A stretch of DNA of 64,000 nucleotides, from assembly GCF_003945595.2 (NCBI RefSeq), contig NW_024104365.1, positions 8,403,049 through 8,467,048 on the forward strand, written 5' to 3'. This DNA comes from Pipra filicauda. Taxonomy: Eukaryota > Chordata > Aves > Passeriformes > Pipridae. The notes under the pieces were generated by a model. The model had not been told where the DNA came from, did no database searches, and saw only the letters and a list, made by a program, of their open reading frames with translations. A program made the translations under genes and the position numbers. Positions 9,886-21,400 of this stretch are shown piece after piece (within the stretch, counting starts at the first letter, position 1; the number at the start of each line of letters is the position of its first letter).

Positions 9886-10195
9886 GCGGTGCCGGCACCC
9901 GGTGCGCTCCGAAACCTGTTGTCACTGACAGTGCCTTAATTTCTTTACACCTATCGCAGCAATCCGCTTCAGGGAAGCGGTGGAGCGGCTCAGAAAGGAC
10001 GAGGCACGGTTTAAATACTTATCGCAGGGGGAAAACGCGCGGCCCTGGGCACGGGAAGAGGCCGCAGGGCTCTTGGGTTCTGCTCAAGGCTTTGCCAGCA
10101 GGCTGCGCCGCTCCCGGGACCGCTTCACCCTGTCCCTGCTGCCACCTCGGGTCATATGTCCTGCTCTGAAGTTCCTCAGCCCAGTTGTGGCTGCT
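9886..10195. other. GC-rich unique sequence, no gene seen
   Basis: A CpG-rich stretch with no clear open frame, located between the minisatellite and a CR1 element. Function unknown. Confidence 0.4.
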
Positions 10196-10640
10196 CCCTG
10201 CCCTGCAAAGATGCTCCGAAGGCTGGAGCCCCTCTGCTCTGGATCCAGGCTGGGAGAGCTGGGGGTGTTCACCTGGAGAAGAGAAGGCTCCAAGGAGACC
10301 TTAGAGCCCCTTTCAGTGCCTAAAGGGGCTCCAGGAGAGCTGGAGAGGGACTTGAAAAAAGGGATGGAGGGATAGGACAAGGGGGAATGGCTTCCCACTG
10401 CCAGAGGGCAGGATTAGATGGGGTCCTAGGAAGGAATTCTTGGCTGGGAGGGTGGTGAGGCCCTGGTACAGGGCCAGAGAAGCTGTGGCTGCCCCTGGAT
10501 CCCTGGATGTGTCCAAGCTGGATGGGGCTTGGAACAACCTGGGATAGTGGCAGGTGTCCCTGCCCATGGCAGGGGGTGGGACTAGAGGATCTTGAAGGTC
10601 CCTTCCAAGCCAAACCATTCTATAATTCTATGATTTTGGA
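10196..10640 (+). mobile_element. CR1 3' end, plus orientation
   Basis: Contains the familiar CR1 series GCTCCGAAGGCTGGAGCCCC, a TTCACCTGGAGAAGAGAAGG block, GGCTTGGAACAACCTGGGA, CTTCCAAGCCAAACCATTC, and ends ATAATTCTATGATT. 5'-truncated and non-coding. Confidence 0.92.
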
Positions 10641-11453
10641 TGTCTGATGTCCCGGGGATTCTCACCTTGACTCACTGTCAGCTTTTCTTCCCATGGCTCG
10701 AGGAGCAAAACACAGTCCAAATCTTGGCAAACCGCCCCCAGTGCCACCTGAGCTCTCAACAGCCTGGACTTGCCCACCTACCAATATAGGCGATCCCAAG
10801 AAACCGGGATTTTTCCCATTTAACTGTATTTTGATGATGGGCCCAGGTTAGAAGAACCAGATGAACTCTCCAGAGAAACCTAAACCAAACCTGGCAGGGG
10901 CAAAGGGAGAGAAAAACACGGAGAGGTAGCTCCTGAGAGTTATTACATCCTTTCCTTGGGACTCCTCCATGAGGGAAGGGACAACTGAACCTTTGGAATC
11001 ACAGGCAACTGTTGATGGGAACTGTTCGAAAGTCTAAAGCTGTGAACAGTGAAGCTGAGAGGGAGGATTTGGCGTTGTTAGTCTGCTGTGGTGGTGGTGG
11101 AGTATTTTGTTAAGAGGGCAGTGAGCTGGGATGTGAAGAACAAGGCTCTACCTACTGATTCCAGGGAAGCAGCATTTCCCACATTACCCTGTGATCTTAA
11201 AACAAGGGCACTGTGTTGTTGTCTGCTCTGTAGGAAGAGCCAGTTCCTAACCCGATGCCAGGGGCACATTCCCCTGGCAGCCAGAGGAAAGGTGGTATAT
11301 CCAGACAGGTCCTTGTCAGGAGGCCCAGCGAGTTCAACCCCCTCCTCTGTCCCAGTCACTTGGGAAGGCCCAGACCCAGAGGCCTCACCAACATGCACTG
11401 GAATTCCCAGCAGAGCAGGTGACAGATCCCCATCCAGGAACACGCAGCCTTAC
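10641..11453. other. Intergenic, no gene seen
   Basis: I searched the minus strand for the exon that should follow the EPT1-like exons, the one coding for the catalytic DGxDGKQAR-type motif, and did not find it. Open frames here have no family resemblance. Confidence 0.45.
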
Positions 11454-11909
11454 CAGAGGCACAGATTCCGGGTCAAAGTACGCCATGAGGAAGCAACTGA
11501 AGACAAGCAGCAGGAGGCCAGAGAACGTTACCAAGTTTGGGGCCAGCCAGGTAGGGAAGATCTGTGGGGAAGCAGCAAAAGAGCAGAGGAACTCATTAAA
11601 GCATGGACAAAGGAGCATGTGCTGCTCCAGCCATGGGTACAACTGGCTGGGTGTCAGACAACACCCTCAGGAGGATCCAGAGCATCCCAAGCAACCGGAA
11701 GCCTTGGGCTGGGATGCAGGGATCTTTTGGCTGGGATACAGGGACTCAGGGCAGGCTGCAGGCAGCCCCTGGGGGTTAGGAGCACCACAAAGGAAGCAAC
11801 TGAGGGTGTCACAGAGGTGGCTGACAGGGCTCACCTGGAGGATGGCATTCCAGAAGGGATGCATCACCATCATGTACAGGGATAGGGAGTTGCTGCCCAC
11901 GGTGCTGTA
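11454..11909 (-). pseudogene. Ethanolaminephosphotransferase 1-like (SELENOI/EPT1-like), two-exon remnant
   Basis: Two exons on the minus strand read together as an EPT1-like protein. The first, 11909-11835 (25 codons), contains NSLSLYMMVMHPFWNAILQ. The second, 11561-11454 (36 codons), contains [20 protein letters not shown] and then LMAYFDPE. These match the N-terminal membrane entry of SELENOI, the CDP-alcohol phosphotransferase that makes phosphatidylethanolamine. Acceptors (TTCCCAG, CCCACAG) and donors (GTGAG, GTAAGG) are intact, the intron is 273 bp and both exons are in phase 0. Neither the start exon nor the catalytic-motif exon is seen within several kb, and a CR1 element lies just upstream. 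It is probably a truncated gene copy; a gene with widely spaced exons cannot be excluded. Confidence 0.72.
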
Positions 11910-11977
11910 CTGGGAACCACAAAGGGAAACAAAACCAACAGTCAGGGCTCAGAAACAGTTGGGAAAAGCCAGAGATC

Positions 11978-12235
11978 CAGAATCATAGAATGTTAAGGGG
12001 TGGAAGGAACATTATGGATCATCTGGTCCCAACTCCTCCACCATGGGCAGGGACAACTCTCACTATCCCTCTTATCCAGCCTGGCCTTGAACAGTTGCAG
12101 AGCTGGGGCTCCCACAACTTGTTCCAGGGTTTCACCACCCTCACTGTAAAGAATTTCTTCCCAATCTTCAACCTAAATTTCCCCTCTTTCAATTTGTGTC
12201 CATTACTTCTTGTCCTGTCACAACAGTTCCATGAA
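11978..12235 (-). mobile_element. CR1 3' end, minus orientation
   Basis: Begins AATCATAGAATGTTAAGG, the reverse of a CR1 tail, and runs through GTTCCAGGGTTTCACCACC and CTTGTCCTGTCAC blocks. It lies 68 bp from the EPT1-like exon, inside the presumed upstream intron. Confidence 0.9.
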
Positions 12236-12640
12236 GACAACAACCAGCTGAGTCTCGGCATTGCAACAACACTTGGGTCGAGGGTAGAGTCTCCCCAAAA
12301 ATGGTGTCAACATCCCAAAAAGGATCCCCAGCTCCAGTAGCCAAAGACCCGCAGAGGCAGCTCCTGGGCACATCTCACACCTGCATCCCCTGCACACGGA
12401 GCAGCCCCGGGAGAAGAGCAGGTACATTGGCCACCACAACGGTTTTTGGAAGATGGGAAGAAACCCAAGGACATGCAGCCCCCTTTGCAGCCAACACTGC
12501 ACCCCAGGGCCACACCACAGGCCTGGTGGCACTTGTCCAAGTGACAGTCCCATGTCCCCAAGCACCCACAGCAGTGGACTGTCCCACCAAGGACAGCTTG
12601 GGTTGCTCCTGCTGAGCAACCCTGGAGAGTCCAGGGACCT
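12236..12640. other. Intergenic, no gene seen
   Basis: Several overlapping open frames on both strands have no recognisable family. The sequence is ordinary in composition. Confidence 0.4.
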
Positions 12641-13290
12641 CCTCAGCTAAGCACCCAATTTACAAAGACTAGAACAAAATCTAAACACACTTGTTAACAC
12701 AAAGCAAAAAAGAAAGAATATAGTTGCTTCCCACTAACACACATTTTAACTCACTAAGATAAGGAAATGCACACCTGAAAGCAAACCACAAACAATAAGT
12801 CAGTGATAAAGAACAATATAGGACAACAAAAAAAAAGAATATAAAGTAAGATATGTACCTGATAAGTTACAAGGTGTAGGGCAAGATAAAATTAGTATCT
12901 ATAAAACAAAGTAGCAAAGTACAATTAGTAACCAAGGTATCTATGGGGTAAAGGTGAAAGACAGTAATCTATAAGGTATAAGGCAAGGTCCACGTAAAGA
13001 AAGCAGAGTAAATGGTTGCTCACCCCTCCAATGTCCGAAGGAGTGGAAGGAGACAGGGCAGCTCGTTAGTTACCCCTGCAGAGATGATGGAACTTCCTCT
13101 CCATTTTGCTCGTGTCCGATCTCTTTTTATACTTTTTTTTCTTAGGCAGCTTGAGTGACTCTAGTTAATAATAATTTTTGGGGGGATAGGCAGACGACAT
13201 AGACCTAAGGGTCAGCTCCCTGTGTTCCCATAGGATGTTGCAAAGAAAGGCCACGCTATTTCCATAACACTCCATCCTTCATTAATCCTA
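12641..13290 (-). mobile_element. AT-rich LTR-like stretch (uncertain)
   Basis: A sharply AT-rich block of A-rich short phrases on the plus strand. On the minus strand it carries TATAAAAAG (13132-13124) followed by a GC-richer leader, arranged like an LTR promoter and R-U5. There is no coding sequence and I cannot name a family. A plain intergenic AT-rich tract is the alternative. Confidence 0.3.
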
Positions 13291-13925
13291 TCAGTCTGTT
13301 GTTGGGAAGTCTCCCCATTTTATTGAAGGCTTTCAGGAGGCCATTGGGGTCTCTTTGTCCCTTTTTGTGTAACCCGTTATCGTCTGACAATGGGTTTCTG
13401 GGAATGCCCCCTCCAGGTGCTGAGGTGTTTCCCATAACTGATCAGGACTGTCATCATGGCCTTAAATTGGACATAGGCAAGGAGAAGATGCTGATCCTTC
13501 ATCAGGCAAATGTTTCCAACTGCTCTGCCCTACCTGGGTAAGAAAAAAAGAGAAGGGAGAGGTTTTACCCCTCATCCCACAGCTTCTACAACATTTCAGG
13601 TGCTCAGGGCATGTTTGTATTGGGGAAAATAAAAATACAAATGAACATCATTTCCTGTCAGAAAGTTAAACTTTGACATGCTTTGGCTCTGGAGAGCAGC
13701 ATGAGCTGTTATCTGCTCTCCAAGCACAGATTACTCAGGCCGAAGTTCTCTTCCACAGATAACACTTTGGTAAGAATCCCAAGCAAATTCCATAGGCTAT
13801 GGAACTCAGCTCACACCTTCAGTGCTGGGCAGGGCAGAACCTGCTGCCCACCCACCCTCTGTCCCCATGGTTGGAACACCCACCCCAGCTCCCCAGCACG
13901 GGTACCTGCTTGAGTCTAATCCCAA
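13291..13925. other. Intergenic, no gene seen
   Basis: No recognisable exon, repeat family or structured RNA. Confidence 0.4.
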
Positions 13926-14160
13926 CCACAAAATCCCAGACTGGTTTGGCCTGGAAGGGACCATAAAGCTCATCTCATCCCACCCCCTGCCATGGGCAGG
14001 GACACTTTCCGCTATCCCAGGTGCCTCCAAGCCCCATCCAACCTTGGGGCCAAGTGGCCTTGGACACTTCCAGGGATGGAGCAGCCACAGCTTCTCTGGG
14101 CAACCTGTGCCAGGGCCTCCCCACCCTCCCAGGGAAGAATCCACTGAAGTCTCGCTCTCC
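13926..14160 (-). mobile_element. CR1 3' end, minus orientation
   Basis: Reads ACTGGTTTGGCCTGGAAGGG, then a CCATGGGCAGGGACACTTTC block and CAGGGCCTCCCCACCCTCCC: a reversed CR1 tail. Confidence 0.88.
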
Positions 14161-14503
14161 AGTACAGCAGCTCCAGGCAGGACACAGAGGAATGAAGCTC
14201 TGACAGTCCCACCACCTTCCTGAAGAGTCCTGACCTTATCCCAAGTTGTGTTGGTGCAGTGGAAATCACTTCCCTATGGATACACGACATGGAGAAACAC
14301 TTGATACTGATGACAGGCTTTGGAGAGCAGCCTGCCAATTCCAGCTGCATCCAGGAGCTCTCTCTGCTTGGAAGCATTAAATCTCCATGAATATGGGTCA
14401 CCACCACTTCCACTATGGTTGGAGGTGATCAGCTGCAGAAGGATGCACAGATGGTGGGCACAGGGGTGGAAATGATGACAATGCCCAACTCCTGCTGCTT
14501 TTC

Positions 14504-14575
14504 ATGGAATCATAGAATCATTACAGTTGGAAAAGACCTCCCAGACCATCAAATCAACCTCTCATTGATCAACTT
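14504..14575 (-). mobile_element. Short CR1 tail fragment next to the GVIN promoter
   Basis: GGAATCATAGAATCATTACA followed by GTTGGAAAAGACCTCCCAGA is the reversed terminal part of a CR1 element. It ends about 30 bp before the interferon response element. Confidence 0.75.
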
Positions 14576-14604
14576 TTCACCTCGAACCAGGCAGCAGCTC
14601 CCCC

Positions 14605-14618
14605 AGTTTCACTTTCAC
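14605..14618 (-). promoter_or_regulatory. Interferon-stimulated response element (ISRE) of GVIN copy 2
   Basis: AGTTTCACTTTCAC is the reverse complement of GTGAAAGTGAAACT, an exact fit to the ISRE pattern RNGAAANNGAAACT bound by ISGF3 and IRF proteins. It sits 134 bp upstream of the proposed start codon. This fits the known interferon induction of the family. Confidence 0.8.
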
Positions 14619-14689
14619 ATTTTGCTGCACTTAAACACCCGATTATCAGGAATACAGCAACCAACGCTCCACGGCCCTTCTGAAAGGGA

Positions 14690-15400
14690 GAGCCGGGGCC
14701 AGATAACGAGGGGAGCTGCGCTGGGCTTCTCCCAGCCCGGGAGCTCCGGACATGGAGGGAGACGGTAGGACCTGGGGGCTGAGCTGCGGGGCTGGGAGCC
14801 GGGATCAGCGCGGAGCGGGAACTTGTTGGTCTTCTACTTCCCATTCTGTGGTTTTTCCCATGGCTGGAGAGATGCCAGGGAAACCGAAGAGGGGTCTGAG
14901 GGCAGTGGACGGATGGTCTGTGCTCCGAGCGGGGCTGGAGGAAGCCGCCCGTGCTCACAGCCGCTTTGGGGCAGCTCGGGGGATCCGTGTGCGCTGCGGG
15001 AGCTGAGCTGGGAGGGTGGGAAAGAGGAGGGGTGGAGGGGGAGGGAGCGAGAGCGGGGAGAAGGAGTAGGATCTGGGGGGATTCAGGGGCAGAGTGGTGT
15101 GTGCAGAGGTGCAAAGCCCGGCGCAGAGCCGGCAGCGGGGCTGGCTGGGGACAGATCCCTTGCGGAGTCCCTTCCCTTTGCATCCCGTGCCCGGCTGGAA
15201 ACGCTCCCCGCAGGCGGGGCCGATCCTGCCCGCCCCGGGCACCACCAGCCCCAGGCGGGTCCGGGGGGCTGCGCTGCCCTGAAGGCAGGAGCGGGGGGTG
15301 CTGGGGCCGTCCTGGGACTGGGGGGGCTGCCTGTGCCCCGCGCCGCTCCTGAGGGAGCAGGGCAGCTCTGGGGGGACGAGGGGCTCTCCTGGCACCTCCT
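14690..15400. promoter_or_regulatory. CpG-rich promoter region of GVIN copy 2
   Basis: GC- and CpG-dense sequence covers the proposed first coding exon and the start of intron 1, in contrast to the AT-richer surroundings. Open frames across it differ by strand and frame and look like composition effects. Confidence 0.6.
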
Positions 15401-18400
15401 GCTCTGGCCCCAGGCCTGGGGGGACACTTTGTCCTTTTCCTCGGCGTGGAGGGAGGGTGGGATTCACCTCTCTTACAGTCGAAACTTCACCGCCCAGAGC
15501 GCTCTGCTCCCTGCTGCAGCCCTTCAAAGGTACAAAGGCTTCCAGAGCCCATTTCCGTGGGGCAGAGCTGGGGAAAACACTCTCGGGAGGCTGTTCCCGA
15601 GAACGGGGTGCAGGCATTCCCATGGCAGGTTCTCCTGCCAACCCTGCTGCTTCCCTCCCTCGCTTTCAAGGAGGAAAGGGATCCCGAGCTGTCCCATAAA
15701 CGTGCTCAGTGGTTCTCTGCACTAACACAGTTGCATGTGGCTTTTTCCCTGTTCCTGAAGCAATAGGAAGCCGTGCTGGGACTGCAAAGGGTGCCTGGGG
15801 GCTGGTTCAGGGTCTGGCTGGGCTGGAGTTCATGTTCTCCAGCGCAACCAGCGGCACCTGAGACTGAGCCAGTGCTGGCAGCACTGCAAGGGGAGAGAAG
15901 CTGGGAGGGGACAGAGCTGGGACAAGTGGCCTGAGGGGACAATATCCAGCAGTGGCCATGACCCAGCAGGTGCTTTCTTGAGCAGCTACCCTGCGCCCCG
16001 AGGCTCTGCTGCCCAGGCAGCAGCTGCACATGTGCCCCTGAGGGAAATTGATGACTAAAGTCCCTCCTTTGCTTTGCCAGCACACCCAGTTTACCTCTGC
16101 GGACTGAACTCCCCTGACCTGGCCCCAGCCGTTTTTCTTCCTACTGCTTTACCCTTTCTCTGTCCCATCCCACTGGCAGCAGTGCAGTAGCTGCTGGGGA
16201 GGGGTGCTCAGGGCCTGGTGGGATCCAACCCCAGTGCCATTTCTCCCTCTCCATCTCTCCTGGAGCCCGTTTAGGCACTGGAAGGGGCTCTAAGGTCTCC
16301 CTGGAGTCTTCTCTTCTCCAGGTGAACCGCCCCAGCTCTCCCAGCCTGGCTCCAGAGCAGAGCGGCTCCAGCCCTGGGAGCATCTCTGTGGCCTCCTCTG
16401 GACTCGCTCCAGCAGTTCCATGTCCTTGTGCTGTTGTTCCCCAGAGCTGGAGGCAGCTCTGCAGGTGGGGTCTCAACTGGATGGCGCAGAGGGGCAGAAT
16501 CCCCCCTCCTGTGCTACCCATGCTGTGGGGCAGACAGGGTGTTTCTGGCTTGGGTCCAGCCTCTCACCCACCAGCACTCTGAAGTGCTTCTCCCCAGGGC
16601 TGCTCTCCAACCATTCTCTGCCCAGTCTGTCTTTGTGCCTCGGATTCCCAAGACCAGGTGCAGCCTTTTGCACTTGGACTCCTTGACATTCATGGGGTTT
16701 TGCACTGGCCCAACTCTCCATCCTGTTGAGGTCCTTCTTGTGGGATGTCCTGGTTCCAGCCAGGACAGGGTTAATTTTTGGGGTTCACAGAATCACAGAA
16801 TATTCTGAGTTAGAAGGGACCCACAACAATCATCAAGTCCAACTCCTGGCCCTGCACAGGACCATCCCCAAGAGTCACATCATGTGCACAAGTGTATCAT
16901 CCAAATGCTTCTTGAGCTCTGTCAGCCTTGGTGCTGTGACCACTGCCCTGTGGAGCCTATTCCAGTACGCAGCCACTCTCTGGGTAAAGAACCCTTTCGT
17001 CATATCCAACCTAAACCTGCCCTGACACAACTTCAGACATTCCCTGGGGTCCTGTCACTGGTCCCCACAGAGCAGAGCTCAGTGCCTGCTCCTCCTTTTC
17101 CCCTCCCAAGAAAATTGTAACTGCAGTGAGGTCTCCCCTCAGTCTCCTCTTCTCCAGCTGAACACACCAAGTGCCCTCAGTGTCCTCACTTGGCTTCCCC
17201 TCTAGGCCCTTCTGCCTCATCTGCTTGACTTCCCACATTTGAGAATTTCCTGCTCCTGCCCTTAGGAGGTGGTGCATAAAAAGTGACCAGCACTGATGGA
17301 GCCCAGCCCCTTCCAAAGCCTCTTCCCAGGGGCCGTCCCAAACTCTCTCCCTGAGCAGCCTGGTGTCTGTTCTCCTCAGAGAGCCTCTTAGAAGAGCCTG
17401 GGGCCTCTCACAACAAACCTTAGGGAAAGTCTCTTTTCTTCCCCCACAGCCACGGCTTCACATGAGGACACCCAAAAGGGGGATGGAAAAGCACAGCTCC
17501 TGGCAGAGGCATTTCAGAAGGAAGGACTGGAGGCTGGATACTGGCTCCCCAAACTGTCCCAGATCCTGGGAGTCCAGTGCACAGAAGCCCTGCAACATCT
17601 GCAATATGAAGACTACCTTAAGCTGGAGTGCCAAGTGCGGCACTCCTGGGAGAAAAAGGCGCTCCAGAAACTCCTGAAAATACCAGAGAAGAAAGCAACT
17701 TCTGAGGAGCTGCAGAAGCAGCACTTGGAGAGGACAAAGCAGAGACAAGAAGTGGCCAAGAAAGTCCTGAAGGAGCTGACAGAAACGCCCAAGAGCCGCA
17801 GCCAGAGCCAGGATGCTGTAAGGCAGAAAGCAGAGGCTCAATGGCAAGCCATGGAGATTCCCAAGGAGTTCCAGCCAGCGCCAAAGGATCCTTTGGTGGA
17901 TGTGCTGGAGAGCAAATTGAAGCAGCTGGAGCAGCAGAAGTCATCAGTGGACAGGAGGGAGAACATCCCTGACACAGAGGTGCTCAGGCAGGCATCAGGG
18001 GGACTGGCCCTGCAGGGCATCTACAGAACCAGCAGGGCTGAAGATCTGCTGGCAAAGCGAGAGCAGCTCATCAGGGTTCCTGAGGGATTCCAGCTCGCCG
18101 GTCCAGAGCAAGGATCGGTGCTTGAGAGGAAGGAGTTCTCCTCCAATGCAGCAGAATCCTCTTTCACCAAGTCCATGGAACAGCTGGGCTTCACCATCAG
18201 TGCTTCTGCCAAAGCCGAGTTCTGGAGGGTTAATTTGGGCCTTGATGTAGATCACAGCAGCTCCTCACAGTCAGAGGACACCCACCAGTCCAAGTCTGAG
18301 CAGAGCTACTTTTGCATCACCAAGTTCCAGTACATCCCTCTGGCCTCCTGCTTCTTCCAAAGGCATCAGCTTCTCCTCTCGGATGCAGCCCTGCAAGAGT

Positions 18401-21400
18401 TGCAAGATGTGGAGCAGCTTTTGAGCTTCACTCGGGAAGAAGACAAGCCCAACCTGCTGGAGAGCTTCTTCCACAGGTTTGGGTCCCACGTCGACCAGGG
18501 TCCCCTCCACTTTGGAGGAATATTCTGGTGGAAGGCGTCTACAGAAGGATGCAGAGGCGAGCACCAGGAAGAGATGAAGCAACAAACATCTGAAGCCCTG
18601 AACAGCTTTGTCAGGGCCAGTCTCGGTGGCTTTGGGGCCAGTGGAGGAGGGACCTCAACTGTTTCCCAGTCCAGCTCAAAGGCCACTCTTGAGGGCAGAG
18701 CTGGAGAGAGCTCCCACACAGCAATTCAGCTCTACGTGGTCAACACAGGGGGCCCATCAGAGACAGATTCTCTTCCTCAGTGGAAGATGGGGCTTGTGTC
18801 CAATAAGTCAACGTGGTGCGTTATCGACCGTGGCTTCCAGCTGATCCCAGTGTGGGAGGTCATCCTGTGCAATCACAGCAGGGATTTTCAGTCTGTCTAT
18901 GGAATGAGCAGCGCCCTCAGGGCTGCGTACAAAGCACTGACGAATCAGAGCGTTGACACCACTGTTAGAGAGGAACTGGCCAGTGCAGTGGAAGAGGCCA
19001 GAGATTTCATGGAGTTTGTGAAGACCTGGGAGGGGACAGTGGATGAAAGGAAACTGCTCATGCTGATGGATCTAAAAGAGGATCTGAATGCAAAAACCAA
19101 GAACCCCAGTGTCTGGATTGAGGTGTGCCTGTCGGACAAAGCCCTGCAGGAGGTCCTGGTGAACACTGTGAGGAGTTGCCAGGAGTCACCTCCAGAAAAC
19201 TCCACCTCTATCAAGGCACTGTTGTGGAACCTCCTGGATCCTCATATCAATTCTGTCAAGAACTTCCCCAAGTCTTCCTTCATTATGCAATGGATCTTCC
19301 AGACTGAGCACAGGCTTCCCAAAACTCCCAAAGCCTTTGTGCTTGAACAGCTCATGGAGACACTGCAGGAAATGATGGAGCACATCCATGCTGTCACCTA
19401 CACACCAGGAACCTCTGCTACTGCCATTCAGAAAGCAAAGATAGAAGCCACCTGGAGTACAATCCGTGCAATTCATTCCTCACTCCAGTCTCTCCAGGAA
19501 AGGGCTCAGAAGGACATGCAAGTGTTGGTGCTCTTAATTGCGACCAGCATGGGGTATCAGGTGGACAGCAGCACTTTTCAGCGCCTCCTTGGACATGAAG
19601 AAATTCAGTACATGGCAAAGGCAATGCAAGCGGCCCATAAGCAGTATGTGAATCTGAAGGAGCAAGATGCTGACAGAGCTGAGGCCTCCCTTCTGCTGAC
19701 AGGTCTGACTGTGACCCCTGAAAGTCAAGAGCTGTCCCCAGAGCAGAAGAGGGAGCGTTTAGTTTTCATGGAAAGGCACATGAAAGGCTTATGGTCCTCA
19801 GGGATAAAGAATCTCCTCCAGAAGCACAGGGAATGCGAAGACTGGGAGATGCTGGAATGTGACTTGTACAAAACCATGTTAAGTGGCAGCAAATCCAAAG
19901 CAAATCAAGGCACTGCAAACCAAGAGTTCCTCCACTTGCTCAAGCGCCTTGGACTAGAAAGTCGCTATCCAAGAAAAATGGGGATGGGAGATTTCCACAT
20001 CATCTGCAGGACATCTCTGCATGACAGCCAGCCCAGCAAGGACCAGGAACTGCCATTTCACTTCTTGCAGAAGCTCTCAACCGTGGATTATCGGGTGAGG
20101 TACCTGACTTGCAGGGAGGGGAGCAACCCAGAAACCACAGAACAAGAGCACGAAGCCTCAGACTCCTTTGAAAACGTTGTAAGTGATTTGGAGGAAGCAG
20201 CCCCTGAAGCTGCAAGCAGGGAGGGCCACGTGCACCCCATGGACCTCCAGATGGCAATTTTCCACTGTGCTGATGACTTCTTGAGACAGTCCATTGCAAC
20301 CAAGCTGGCCTTCTGCCAACTGGCACTGCCTCTGCTGGTGCCCAAGCCGGGCACTGCCCAGATCGAGTTCCCACTCTGGGCCCTCAGCCAAATCAAAAGG
20401 AGCTGGAAGGAGGTGGAGAAGTCGGGACAGCAGCCTGGAATGAACAGAAAAAAAAGTTACAATAACAAACTCATTCATCAGGCAGAGACACCAATCGTGT
20501 CCTTCATCCGCATTGGCACCTCTGCCTCCTTTTCCAAGTCTCAGCTCCTCAATGCTCTGCTGAGCAAACAAAGACACGACACCTTTTTCCACCGCCATTG
20601 CCGAGGCAGCACCAGAGAGTGTTTGCTGATGGAAGGTGTTGTGGAGATTGCCTGGTACTGTCCCTGGGGAAGCCCTGATGACACCTTTGAGTGCTGTGTG
20701 GCTTTCTGTAACCTGCATGGGGACGCCAGGGATCACGAAGCACAGCTACAGTTCTTACAGGAGATCTCTGCTGTGAACGTGGTTCTTGTATCCAAGTCTG
20801 AGCACACGCACAACAGAGGAAAAAAACTTCTGCGTGACCTGTCGCAGTCACAAAGGCCTCTGGTTTGTCTTCTCACTGAACAAGAGAAGGTTGCAGCTGG
20901 ACAATCCAGCAAAAACATAACAATAGGGATCAAGAACAGAAACGAAGCAGCAGTGTTGGACGAGCTGAGCAAAACAATCGGGAATCTCCTGGAAGGGTCC
21001 AACCCAAGTTTCAGCCTGGACGCCTGCCTGGACAAAGCTCGCCAGCACGGATTCTTAGTGGATGAAGATCGACCCGAGTGTGTGACAGCCAAAGCAAAGG
21101 CAAAGGAGCTGGTGACCCTTCTGAAGAAAGAGAAGCTGTCTGAGATCAAATCCAAGCTCCTGCCTCTTCAAGAAAAACTGCGGCACCAGCAGAGCCAAAC
21201 TGATTCTGAGAAGGCAGCAATAAGAAGAAAGCAATTAGAGCAAGCTTTCCCCCTCAATCAGCTGATGAAGCCATTCCTTGGCTTTCTCCAGTCACAGCCA
21301 GTAGATACCAAGAAATACTTCCTGCAGTGGATGAAGGTCTTTATGGACGACCTGTCCTCTGGTCGCCTTGAAGAACTGAGGAGAGACCAACACAAGTTAC

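Larger units (their letters stand above)
14765..17449 (+). other. Intron 1 of GVIN copy 2
   Basis: GT at 14765 and AG at 17448-17449 after a pyrimidine run. The intron contains CpG-rich sequence at its 5' end, two minus-strand CR1 pieces and a short LTR end. About 15400-16225 shows no feature. Confidence 0.6.

Noticed and set aside
9503..9925. A 140-codon Pro-rich minus-strand frame
   Set aside because: It is the translation of the G-rich minisatellite.
11088..11885. A 265-codon plus-strand frame
   Set aside because: It is antisense to the EPT1-like exons and has no family resemblance.
14823..15725. A 300-codon plus-strand frame with GC-rich content
   Set aside because: It lies in the CpG-rich promoter and intron 1 of GVIN copy 2; overlapping frames on both strands indicate a composition effect.
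17635..17637. GTG as the start of GVIN copy 2
   Set aside because: Family-like sequence continues in frame upstream to the splice acceptor at 17450, and vertebrate genes do not normally start at GTG.
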